A DNA stretch of 64,000 nucleotides from Oncomelania hupensis (lineage: Eukaryota > Mollusca > Gastropoda > Littorinimorpha > Pomatiopsidae): assembly GCA_036898135.1 (NCBI GenBank), contig CM072511.1:160079152-160143151 (forward strand), in the 5' to 3' direction. Positions 26,801 to 38,800 of this stretch are shown here, one piece after another. Within the stretch, counting starts at the first letter, position 1; every line of letters starts with the position of its first letter. The translations under genes were made by a program, and so were the position numbers. The notes under the pieces are model-generated. The model made no database searches and had not been told where the DNA came from. It saw only the letters and a program-made list of their open reading frames with translations.

Positions 26801-29800
26801 TGCCCGGAACCTTAAGGTTTTCGATGTGGTCGCCAAATTTCTCGACGTACTTCTTTTTCTTTTCCGACAACTTTTACTTCATAATCCAGTGTTCTCTGCA
26901 GCCAGTCCCAACGCCACTTGTTTTTGAGACCTTTGTCCCAGTCTTCTACTGTGTTTCTTATTACAATGTCGGTTCGAAACATTTTGATACTATGCTACTA
27001 TTAGTAGTATTTATCGTCACAAAAACGCTTCCACACGTTATCAAACTTAAAAAAACAGAGAATCGTGGTGAAGACTGTCAAAAATCAAACGGAAACAACT
27101 GGCTATAACACGAGGGAATCACGTAAGAGACAGGGCTTCCAATGGTCTGAGATAAAAAAGGAGGAAAATGACCGAGTGACGAGGTCACGAGCGCACGACC
27201 CCAAACACTGTCACAACACTGTCTGCTATAAAAGAAACAATTTTATTAGTGAGAGTGAAGTAGAAGAAAGAAAATAAGTGATTTACAAAAGGTTTGATGT
27301 AAGGTCTCACATGAATAGAGAATAATTAAGGCAAATATGGAATTTACCACATTTTAACGATCTTAATTGCTTCATATCTTAAAAGCAAAAACTGAAGAAA
27401 AAAAATGGAATGTTCAGCAAAAAGTGACTTACCAAAATCTGCAATTAGAAGATATTTTTCTTGTGCAGCTGACTTAGTAAAACCACAATGAATTCAGAAT
27501 ACAATACAGAATACAATCCTCACTAGCAAGTCACTCATGGTCTACTCTGTTAGTGTTACATAGAATGTTCATAATATTAAACTACTCCTACTAGTTCTGC
27601 TTTTACAAAAAATTATGGTCAAATGCATACACAGTTATGGTGATGAAAAATGGTTTTGCACCTTTTAGGCCATCAGTAGTAGGAAAGGCATTTGGCAGTG
27701 AAACAAGTCTAAATTTTCGCTTTTTAAAAATGTTTTTCTAGTTGGCAGGAAAAGATAAGGTTGCAAACACAAATGTATACGTGTACACAGATCCATGCTC
27801 ATCGCACAACATAAAGTAGGCTACTGTGCAAGTTGAAAACTGTCAGCTCACTTTCTTGAAATGGGACTAAAGAAGCACAAGACGCAAAACGCGTGTCCGA
27901 CACGTGGAATCTTTCGGATATGTTGACTCAATTTTTCTTCTTCTACCTCCCCCTCCATCCAGTCCCATCTCCACTTGTTTTTGCAAGAAACATCGTCAAA
28001 CTTTTGGCCGCGTTGAACAAAAATTCGACCCGCCATTTTTGCCTATTCGCAAACAGAACGATGATCCGTTTCCAGTCTTCGAAACCAGCCAATTACAGAT
28101 CAACCAAACTGAGACTGTGTTACGGATATTTTGGAGCCCCTATGAAATTTTTACCTCGGCAGTTTTCTACGGCGGAACTTAAAAATTTTTCGGCTGAAAT
28201 TTTTTTTAAATGGCGGAAATTCGCCGAACGGCGGAAGATTGGAAGCCCTGAAGAGAGAAGCAAACTGATTAGTGAGATAAATTTAGCTAGCCAATCACAA
28301 CGCCGCTTTGATATGATCGTTAAATTGACTGTCATGGCGGTCTAGCAGACGAATCCCACTGATATCGCCTACCGTGATAAGAACGCTTGCGTTGGTTTTT
28401 TTTTCGACACAGATTTTTTTAATACTCCCGGAAATTTTTCAATCACCCGGAAAGCCAAAGATCGATTTCCAGGAATTCCTGGAATTCCAGGAAAAGTAGC
28501 ATGCCTGTACTGTACAATGACCTTTTTTGTATGTTTTTGCAAGGCCTAAAATTACCTTGACCTTCAAGATCAACGCAAAAACCGAACACTTGTGAAAGAT
28601 CAATCTATTATTACTAAATACAAGTTTGGACTTTATATCTCTCATAGATTAGGGTCATGGCCACTCATATCTATCGTGCATCCAAGTTCTTTGAACAGTA
28701 AGTTCAATATTAATAACTTGGCAATAAAGTGAAATTTGGTGAAAAAATTCTTTTTTTTTTAACTAACATTTATTGACCACATGACCTTGACATGAAGTCA
28801 TTCATTCACAGATCATTTATGAGATCTCAGTTGTATATACCATCTTACCAAGTTTGGTTGTGATAGCTGGAATAGGTTTTTAGAAATGAATCCATTTGAA
28901 AGGTTTGCACAGACAGACGGCGGACAGAGAGAAGGAAATTTTTTAATTTAATGTCATTTTGGACTATTTAGGACTCATCTCGCACAGATTTGCAAAAATC
29001 TGGATTTGTGTGTGTGTGTGTGCTGGTGAACACATTGCTATGCATCATAGCGATGTTAAGACTTACGGAAGTTTCGGCATGGAACTTGGGGTCCTTGCGG
29101 ATGCTGTCGTAGAACTCCTTGATGGTTCCTTTGAAGTTGAGTCGCTCCAAGGCCTGTTGGACAACACACATTAGCAAATTTAGCAGTCAGAGCAATGTGA
29201 TACCTGGCAATGTATCTCCCAGGATATACAATAAGAAATGTGTGGACGGTCCAGCTGCACAGACAAAAAGAGGCAACAGAAAACAGTAGGTTTGGGCACG
29301 TTCTGATGCTTCACAGTCAAGTCAAAGAGGCTTGATCAAGAGTCCGAACATGGCCTGAACATGCTGAACAGCACACAAATAATCCCATTTTCCGACAAGC
29401 TCTGTCAAGAACATGATGAACAGCACACAAGAATCCCATTTCCCGACAAGCTCTGTCATTTCCTTTCGTCGATAGCAGTTCAATAAGACATTACATTCAT
29501 CACATTACACAAAAAGATAAATGTACCCAATTTCGTACCGCAACAAAAGCGCCAATTTTTCAATCAAATTTCGAAATCAGGCTGGAAAACATGCTTTTTC
29601 ATGGTTACTTTAATATAGAGAGAACAATTTTTAACAAGAAGGGCAAAGCCCATATGACTCACATGCTCCTTATGCAATATTTAACATAAAAATTACTGCC
29701 CAGAAAAGTTTTAAAAAAATGAAACGGTGGAACTAAAATGCAAATACAGACTTTGATCTTTCTGTGCTCTTGGCCTTGAGATGACCTTGATCTCTGGCTC

Positions 29801-32800
29801 CAAATACACTCACGTAATGTCACATAAACTACAGCAAAAGTTGTATTCTGCCCCCAAAAAGTGACCTTGGGATAACCTCGACATTCATATGACCTCTTGT
29901 GCTCATTTATGATCAAATAATCCAATGATTTTTCATACGGGTTAATACAGAGTATTTCTACCATACAATGCCCTATTTTTGGTATGTTTTTGCAGGGCCT
30001 AAAATGACCTTGACCTTCAAGATCAAAGCAAAACGGGAACAAATATGAAAGATCAATCTATCATCTTTAAATACAACAAGTTTGAACTTTATATCTCTCA
30101 TAGAAAAGGGTCAAGTCACTTCAAAGTACCTATACTGACTTTGAACAGCTCCAGTTACCTTGACCTTGGAGTGAAGTTAACCAAATGTGCACAGGATGTG
30201 TGTCTCATTGATATTTATCATGCATCAAAGAATCTTAAGTTCAATATTAATAACTTAGAAAAAAACGTGAAATTTCGCGAAAAATTTATCATTTTTTTTA
30301 TTAACATTTGTTGACTCAGTGATTGTCGCGAGTAGATATTATATTAACTAAGTACTGTGACCTGAATATAAAAAGTGAATATTTTCTATACTGGGTAGTG
30401 CGACCTGTTTTGCGTATTTGTTCTTTATGCACGGGATTCACGAGATTTTATATAGGCAGTACTCGGGGCTTATGAATTTTAGTAAGAATAAAGAACAAGA
30501 TCTGAAAGTTGGTGAGTTTTCTATAATCATTATTATTTTGAACGCCAAGCTGAGAAGATTGGATCCTTTTTCTAAGGTTTTTCTTTCTCTTTTGGATTCT
30601 AGCTGTGATAATGGAGTGTGACTAAAGCTGTATTAATAGTTTAGCACTATTACAGTGACCATAGATTCTTGTGTCAAAGTTGACTTAGTCTATAATAGAG
30701 TATCGTTGTCTAGGCAAGTTGCTCTGGGTCGAGTGTCCACCTTTTCACCTGCACGGACTGGTAAGTGGCTTGTCGCTTTTTCCACTGTTTGTGAGGAGCT
30801 AGGTGCGAATGTATGTGTTGTGTGCTTGACTCCAATTTCAGTTGTCCATTTTATGTTCATTGTTTACGTAGTTCTATGATGGGAAAATAAAAGGGGATAG
30901 CATTATTGTCCGACCTCATGCTGCGTGAATGCGTACTGAATGTTGTTTTTTATAATATGTAAATAAAAATGCTTTTGACATTTAGTATATTTGGTAAATG
31001 CGCATATTGCATCGTTCATTTTGTTGAAACTGAGATGGTCGTAATTTATCAATGAGGTTGTATAACCGGACATATCGGAAAAGAAGTGAATGGGGGTTTA
31101 TTGACTATCGTCGTTGACATTATAACTGGGAACGAGAAATTGAAGATATGTCATTGATTTCAGGATGAGTCTTCTCTTCTTTAATCTTCTAACCTGTGTT
31201 TTACGTTTGCTACTACATCATCACCCACCACCACATCGTTTTGCTTGTTTGACCCTCTCGTCGCACTTCTTCTGCTGTTCATCTCACTGGGCTGGTTCTA
31301 CGCACTTGTCCACTCTCGACCTCTGTCGCCTAAGCTTCATTTTGCCAGAGGGTCGAGGGGTGGAAGCGTCAGGACATCTTGGGACCAGCACCAAGTCACC
31401 TGTCCACCCCGCTTTTGGTTTCTCCATCAGCCTTCGTCATTCTCTTCTTCCAAGCAACCCTCGATCTCTGTAGCCTCGTCGTTTGGCCGGAGGATCGAGG
31501 GGAGAAAACACCGCTACTTGTAACCAGCACTGGATCGCCCAAAAGTGTTCTTCAACACTTGACCGATGAGTATCCTTATGTTGTGTCAAAGTTGCAAGTG
31601 AGCTCACTTCTTTAGATAACCAGCATACACACAGACTGTGCACACGTTTTATTCTTCATAACTTATCAGAGGAAAGGGGACTTGAAATCAAGAACTGATT
31701 CATAGCAAGGATTATCATAATCATTTAGTTATTCATCTTTGTTATTGATTGACTATAACATTCCATTTTGTTTGATTTCTTTATCCATCCTTCTTGCATC
31801 ATCATTTTGCTTTGTATGTAATACTGTATGCCGCGAATCTGTTTATTTTGCGTGAGTTTGCGTGCGGGTTTGATTGAATAAATTATTGTTTTGATTGCAT
31901 CTTGGGACTTTGTGTTGTTTGTTTACATAGAGGGTTTAGTTAGTGAGCAGGGATGGTGAGGGAGGGAAATGCCAGGCCTTAAGCCGTGACATATTTGGTG
32001 ACCCCGACGTGATGGCAGATTAGCATAGTGTTGATAGTTTAGGAAGGTGCAATCCGTTATCATTTTGTGTTTGTGAGATTGGGGTGTGTTTGAAACTGTT
32101 TTCAGTGGGAGGTTGGCGGGCGCCTGGAGCCGTGGTGCAGTGGGCATCACCTAGCTTCAACGAGGAGCAGCGGTGGGGAGAGTGGGGAGCTTTCTTGCCG
32201 GTTCGTGCTCGTGGCCAAGGGACGGACACTCGCTCGGGGCAGCTTGTCATCTTACTTCTGAAGGTAGTTTTTATTAGTTAGGAATTTTGTTTGGTAGGGA
32301 ACTTAGGCGTTAGCAAGGGGGTAGGCATATGGAGTTAAGGTCTGGGTTAGTATATCAACCAACCATGGCTTCTAAAGCATCGGATGTAGAAGAGCTGAGA
32401 TTGATACCACCTGCCATGCCAGTAGCAAGTTCAGTTGACACTACTACCACGACAAGCGTCGACAACACGTATGTTAAGTTGTACCAAGAGGAGAACGCAC
32501 GTACTCAGGATGAGCCGTCTACACCGTCTGAATCTGCAAGATCGAAGACGAAGGGACATACATTTTCACCGTCATGGGGTGTAGGAGCTACAGCTGGTTC
32601 AGATAGTAAAGGTGCCAGGCTGAAGGACTACATAACCATGCTGGTCAGTTCAGGCATGACCATGGGACAAGAAGTCGTCAGATTGGCGAGCGAATTAGCG
32701 AGAGCTGACGAAGAGAAGCAACGTCAGGACGAGCTCCGTCGGGAAGAGTTAAAAATGCGCCGAGACGAGATTCAACAGCAAGGAGAGCTTAGGCGTGAAG

Positions 32801-35800
32801 AGATACGGAGGCAAGAGAAAAAGGAAGCACGGATCGAAGAACTCCGTCGAGAGGAGATGCAGAGAATGGAAGATCTTCGTAAACAGGAGCTACAACAACA
32901 GGAAAAACTTCGAAAACAGGAAATGCAACAGCAAGAGGATCTCCGGAAACAGGAAATAGAGCTCACGAGGGAAGTATTGACTCAGTCTCAAACGAGTAAA
33001 AATTCCGATGGAGGATATAGAGTAAAGCTACCTTCTTTCGACGAGAAAGATGACATTGATCAATACTTACTTCATTTTGAGAGTGTGGCAACTATGCACA
33101 AGTGGGCCAAAGATACATGGGCAAGCAGATTGGTCCCATTGCTTCAGGGAGCTGCAAGGGAGACATTTTTGCAGTTGACACCAGACGATGCCAAAGATTT
33201 CGAAGCACTGAAGACCGCATTGTTGTTTCGATTCAGGAGAGATGCTGATTATTTCCGTAGGCAGTTCAGGTCCATGAAGAAGGAAACATCTGAGAACTTT
33301 CCATCGTTTGTGAAACGGATGAAGCAAACGTTAGCGAGATGGTTCTGTTTAGCAAAAGTAGATTCCACAGATCCTGACCGAGTGCTGGATGTTTTTGTGC
33401 TTGAACAGTTCATGTCCACACTGAATCCGGATTGGCGATTGTTGTCAGAGAACACAAAGTCACTACTTCGGAGGAAGCCGCGACAGTGGCAGATGTCCGA
33501 GTTCAAGCACGTCGAGCTGTCCGCGACGACAGAGGAAGTTTGGCACAAGATAGTAAGAAGCAGAAGCAACCAAGTTCTCAAAGTTCAGCTGGTGAAGCGA
33601 GCAAGACCAAGTCTCAGACAGATAGCAAAGGGGGTGGCACAAGTAAGGAAGTCACATGTTTCGAATGTGGAGAAAAAGGACACTTCAGAAGGAATTGTCC
33701 AAAGAGCAAGAAGGTCAGAGCTATGCGTACAGGAGCTGCAGATGCAACTAGGAAGGAAGTGCCCGTACTCTGCGACCGATGCGATCGTTTGGAGCTTGTT
33801 CCGGAAGCAAAAGTCACACTGAATGGTCAGTCAGTTATTGCCTTGAGAGATACTGGAGCTGAACTATGCGTTGTTTCGTCCAAGTTTGTCTCTGAAGAAG
33901 ATCTACTCGCAGGAATCAAACATCGAGTGTCATTGGCTGATCCATCCGTCACTAGGGAATACCCTGTTGCCTCAGTACTGATAGAATCTCCATGGGTTAG
34001 AGGAAGGGTTCAGGTACTAGTAGCGGATCAGTTATGTCATGATGTTGTGATTGGCAACACAGTCGTGTTCGCAGATGGAGAGAGTGTGAAGATTCCAGTT
34101 TATGCTGATCGCAAACTGTTATCTGCGGTGCAAACAAGAGCACAGATTGCACGAGAGAAAGAAACTGTTCCTTTGCCAGTCAAAAGAGTTTCAGGATTAG
34201 ACATCACACCGGATGAACTAGGTAGACTACAGAGAGAAGATCCTGCGTTGGCTAGGGCGCAGAAGTCAGCAGATTCTCAGGAGATAGTCAAAGGTCGTGG
34301 GAGGAAGAAGAGTGAAGCATCTTTCATCAGGAAGAAAGGTATTCTGATGCGCAAAGTCAAAGAAGGGAATAGGACGTTCGAGCAAGTTTGTGTTCCCCAG
34401 TCACTCAAGAAAGATGTCATGAAACTTGCGCATGATACCCCAATGAGTGGACATTTGGGAGCAAGGAGAACTCAGCATCGTGTGTGGGTTGATTTCTATT
34501 GGCCAGGTATGTCAGGAGACATTCGACGCTACTGTCAGACCTGTGACGCATGTCAGAGGGCGGTGCCGAAGGGGAGGATCCCAAAAGCAAATTTGGTCAG
34601 CATGCCTTTGGTCGACCAGCCATTTGAAAAGGTTGCTGTTGATCTGATTGGACCAATCATTCCTTGTTCAGAGCGCAACCACCGCTACGTTCTTGTGATG
34701 GTGGACTATGCAACTCGATATCCAGAAGCCATTGAACCATCGCCGAAACTTTGTGGGAGATATGGACCAGATTAGGTATTCCTGGAGAAGTGTTATCTGA
34801 TCGAGGATCACAGTTTACTTCCGAAGTGATGCAGGAGGTGTATCGATTGCTTGCAGTGAAAGGAAATTTGACTACACCATACCACGCCATGTGCAATGGG
34901 CTAGTTGAACGTTTCAACCAGACACTCAAATCGATGATCAAGAAGCTGTGCAGCGAGAAACCCAAGTCATGGGATCGCTATTCCCGGCGTTGTTGTTCGC
35001 GTACCGTGAGGTTCCTCAGGAAAGCACCAAGTTTTCGCCTTTCCAGTTGTTGTACGGTCATACTGTGCGAGGACCAATGCAAGTTTTGAGAGAACTGTGG
35101 ACACGTGAAACCCAGAAGGGAGAAGTCAAGTCGGCTCTGAAGCACGTTATCGACTTGAGAGAAAAGGTCGAAGAAACTTGCAAGATAGCTAAAGAATCCT
35201 TGAGCAAGGAAGCTTTCCGACATAAGCAACATTTCGACAAGAAGGCGAAACTCAGGACTTTTGCTGTGGGAAGTAAGGTTCTGATTCTGTCTCTTTGCAA
35301 GGAGAACAAGTTGAAGATGGCATGGAGAGGACCTTATCGTGTAGTGGGGAAAGTAGGCAGTTGTGATTACAAGATTCAGGTTGGAGACAAAGTCAAAACG
35401 TACCATGTGAATCTTCTGCAACAGTACAAAGAACGAGAGAGTGGTATCGCTGCTGTGGCAGTTCTGGATGAACCAGAGGATGAGGAGGAAGCGCAAATCA
35501 TTTCGGAGCCACTTCCAGTTTTTCCTATGGAAGCAGAGGAAACGGTGAAGGACATCCAACTTGATCCAGAGAATCCAGCGATCCATGAGGAGATTCGAGA
35601 GCTAGTCACCCAGTTTCCTGATATTTTGACCGACTTACCTCTCAAGACCAACTTGGCAGAGTGCGAGATCAGGATGGAAGACGATACCCCAGTTCGGACT
35701 CGTCAGTTCCCTATTCCATTTGCTCACAAGGAGATCATTCGGAAGGAAGTCGAGACTATGTTGAAACTTGGAGTGATTGAACCAGCACAATCCCCTTACA

Positions 35801-38800
35801 GTTCACCAGTAGTTCTTGTCAGGAAGAGAGATGACAAGATCAGGTTCTGCGTCGATTTCCGCTGTATGAACAAGAAAGTCATTTTTGATGCTGAACCGTT
35901 GCCCGACGTGGAGTATCTGTTCTCCAAGTTAGGAAAAGCAAGGTACTTGTCCAAGATCGACTTATCCCGAGGGTACTGGCAGATTCCAGTGCGTCAGGAG
36001 GACCGTCCAAAAACAGCCTTTACGACAGATTTGGGTCAGTTCCAGTTTGTGGTGATGCCATTCGGACTCAAGACCGCAGGAGCTTGTTTTTCCCGGATGA
36101 TGCGAGCATTGCTGTTACCACTCAAGCTTGAAGACGTTGACAATTTCATGGATGACATCCTGATAGCTACAGAAACTAAGGAACGTCACCTGGATGTACT
36201 ACAGAAAGTATTGCAAAGGTTGCGAGAAGCTCATTTGTCTGCTAGGCCGACCAAGTGTTATCTCGGGTTCGCTCAAGTGGAGTACCTGGGTCATATGGTA
36301 GGGAAGAACAAGATGGTCCCACTGGAACGTGTGATGGAGAAGATTCGACAAGTGGAACCTCCTACAACCAAGAAACAAGTGAAGTCATTCTTAGGATTGG
36401 TAGGGTTTTACCGACGATTCATTCCTCACTTCGCTGAAATCGCACTTCCACTGACAGATCTGACAAAGGGAGGCAAAGCAGGTGTAGTGCAGTGGACAGA
36501 CCGTTGTCAGCAAGCTTTTGAACAACTGAAAGAGCGTCTGAGCAGTCAACCAGTTTGTTGTTTACCAGATTGGTCAAAAGAGTTCGTGCTTCGAACTGAT
36601 GCATCTGATGTTGGATTGGGCGCGGTGTTACTGCAGGATCAAGGTTTCGGACTACAGCCGTTGGCTTGTGCCAGCAAGAAACTGAATGCTGCTGAAAGGA
36701 ACTATTCTCCCATCGAGAAAGAATGTTTTGCAGTGGTTTTTGGGATACAGAAGTATAGTCAGTTCCTGATGGGCCGTCACTTCAAAGTGCAAACTGACCA
36801 CAGCCCACTTCAATGGTTACACCGAGTCAAACCTCAGAGTCCGAGACTCATGCGGTGGTCATTGCAGTTGCAACCCTACAGTTTCACAATTGAAGCAATT
36901 GCTGGACGCGACAATGTCGATGCAGATTTTCTCTCTAGGAATGTGTAAAGATGTACAAAGATAAGGTGATAAGTTCGCGACTTAGTTGTGAATTAAACTG
37001 TTGTTTAATCTTCAGGGGGGGGGGATATGTCGCGAGTAGATATTATATTAACTAAGTACTGTGACCTGAATATAAAAAGTGAATATTTTCTATACTGGGT
37101 AGTGCGACCTGTTTTGCGTATTTGTTCTTTATGCACGGGATTCACGAGATTTTATATAGGCAGTACTCGGGGCTTATGAATTTTAGTAAGAATAAAGAAC
37201 AAGATCTGAAAGTTGGTGAGTTTTCTATAATCATTATTATTTTGAACGCCAAGCTGAGAAGATTGGATCCTTTTTCTAAGGTTTTTCTTTCTCTTTTGGA
37301 TTCTAGCTGTGATAATGGAGTGTGACTAAAGCTGTATTAATAGTTTAGCACTATTACAGTGACCATAGATTCTTGTGTCAAAGTTGACTTAGTCTATAAT
37401 AGAGTATCGTTGTCTAGGCAAGTTGCTCTGGGTCGAGTGTCCACCTTTTCACCTGCACGGACTGGTAAGTGGCTTGTCGCTTTTTCCACTGTTTGTGAGG
37501 AGCTAGGTGCGAATGTATGTGTTGTGTGCTTGACTCCAATTTCAGTTGTCCATTTTATGTTCATTGTTTACGTAGTTCTATGATGGGAAAATAAAAGGGG
37601 ATAGCATTATTGTCCGACCTCATGCTGCGTGAATGCGTACTGAATGTTGTTTTTTATAATATGTAAATAAAAATGCTTTTGACATTTAGTATATTTGGTA
37701 AATGCGCATATTGCATCGTTCATTTTGTTGAAACTGAGATGGTCGTAATTTATCAATGAGGTTGTATAACCGGACATATCGGAAAAGAAGTGAATGGGGG
37801 TTTATTGACTATCGTCGTTGACATTATAACTGGGAACGAGAAATTGAAGATATGTCATTGATTTCAGGATGAGTCTTCTCTTCTTTAATCTTCTAACCTG
37901 TGTTTTACGTTTGCTACTACATCATCACCCACCACCACATCGTTTTGCTTGTTTGACCCTCTCGTCGCACTTCTTCTGCTGTTCATCTCACTGGGCTGGT
38001 TCTACGCACTTGTCCACTCTCGACCTCTGTCGCCTAAGCTTCATTTTGCCAGAGGGTCGAGGGGTGGAAGCGTCAGGACATCTTGGGACCAGCACCAAGT
38101 CACCTGTCCACCCCGCTTTTGGTTTCTCCATCAGCCTTCGTCATTCTCTTCTTCCAAGCAACCCTCGATCTCTGTAGCCTCGTCGTTTGGCCGGAGGATC
38201 GAGGGGAGAAAACACCGCTACTTGTAACCAGCACTGGATCGCCCAAAAGTGTTCTTCAACACTTGACCGATGAGTATCCTTATGTTGTGTCAAAGTTGCA
38301 AGTGAGCTCACTTCTTTAGATAACCAGCATACACACAGACTGTGCACACGTTTTATTCTTCATAACTTATCAGAGGAAAGGGGACTTGAAATCAAGAACT
38401 GATTCATAGCAAGGATTATCATAATCATTTAGTTATTCATCTTTGTTATTGATTGACTATAACATTCCATTTTGTTTGATTTCTTTATCCATCCTTCTTG
38501 CATCATCATTTTGCTTTGTATGTAATACTGTATGCCGCGAATCTGTTTATTTTGCGTGAGTTTGCGTGCGGGTTTGATTGAATAAATTATTGTTTTGATT
38601 GCATCTTGGGACTTTGTGTTGTTTGTTTACATAGAGGGTTTAGTTAGTGAGCAGGGATGGTGAGGGAGGGAAATGCCAGGCCTTAAGCCGTGACAGTGAT
38701 CTTAACCTTGAAGTGAAGTCGTACATTCGCTGATTATTTATGAGGTCTTATGATGTACACCAACTTACCAAGTTTGGGTGTTATAGCTGAAATAGGTTCC

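Larger units (their letters stand above)
26260..28507 (-). mobile_element. hAT-like DNA transposon, decayed, with 12-bp TIRs
   Basis: The ends CAGGCATGCTAC (26260-26271) and GTAGCATGCCTG (28496-28507) are perfect inverted repeats. They are flanked by TACTG at 26255-26259 and again at 28508-28512, a 5-bp target duplication. The insert cleanly splits a family C copy. Inside are two minus-strand BED-zinc-finger fragments and GC-rich hairpins near the left end. The 5-bp duplication is shorter than the usual 8 bp of hAT. hAT assignment rests on the BED fingers and the CAGG ends. Confidence 0.7.
30324..38695 (+). mobile_element. Ty3/gypsy-type LTR retrotransposon, PR-IN-RT-RH order (Gmr1-like)
   Basis: An 8372-bp element: 5' LTR 30324-31991, tRNA-Trp primer site 31996-32013, gag, pol, polypurine tract 37014-37027, 3' LTR 37028-38695, with GTGAT duplications. 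Pol reads protease, integrase (HHCC, DD35E, GPY/F), then reverse transcriptase and RNase H. This puts integrase before RT, the order of Ty1/copia, although the domain sequences are Ty3/gypsy-like. That combination is the published hallmark of Gmr1-type elements. No envelope gene. Three frame breaks (about 33431, 34740, 34980) interrupt gag-pol. It lies antisense in intron 6 of the DUF885 gene, inside a family C copy. Confidence 0.92.

Noticed and set aside
30418..31615. Several open frames of 67-102 codons duplicated at 37122-38319
   Set aside because: They lie in the LTRs and are identical only because the LTRs are. No domain and no coding character.
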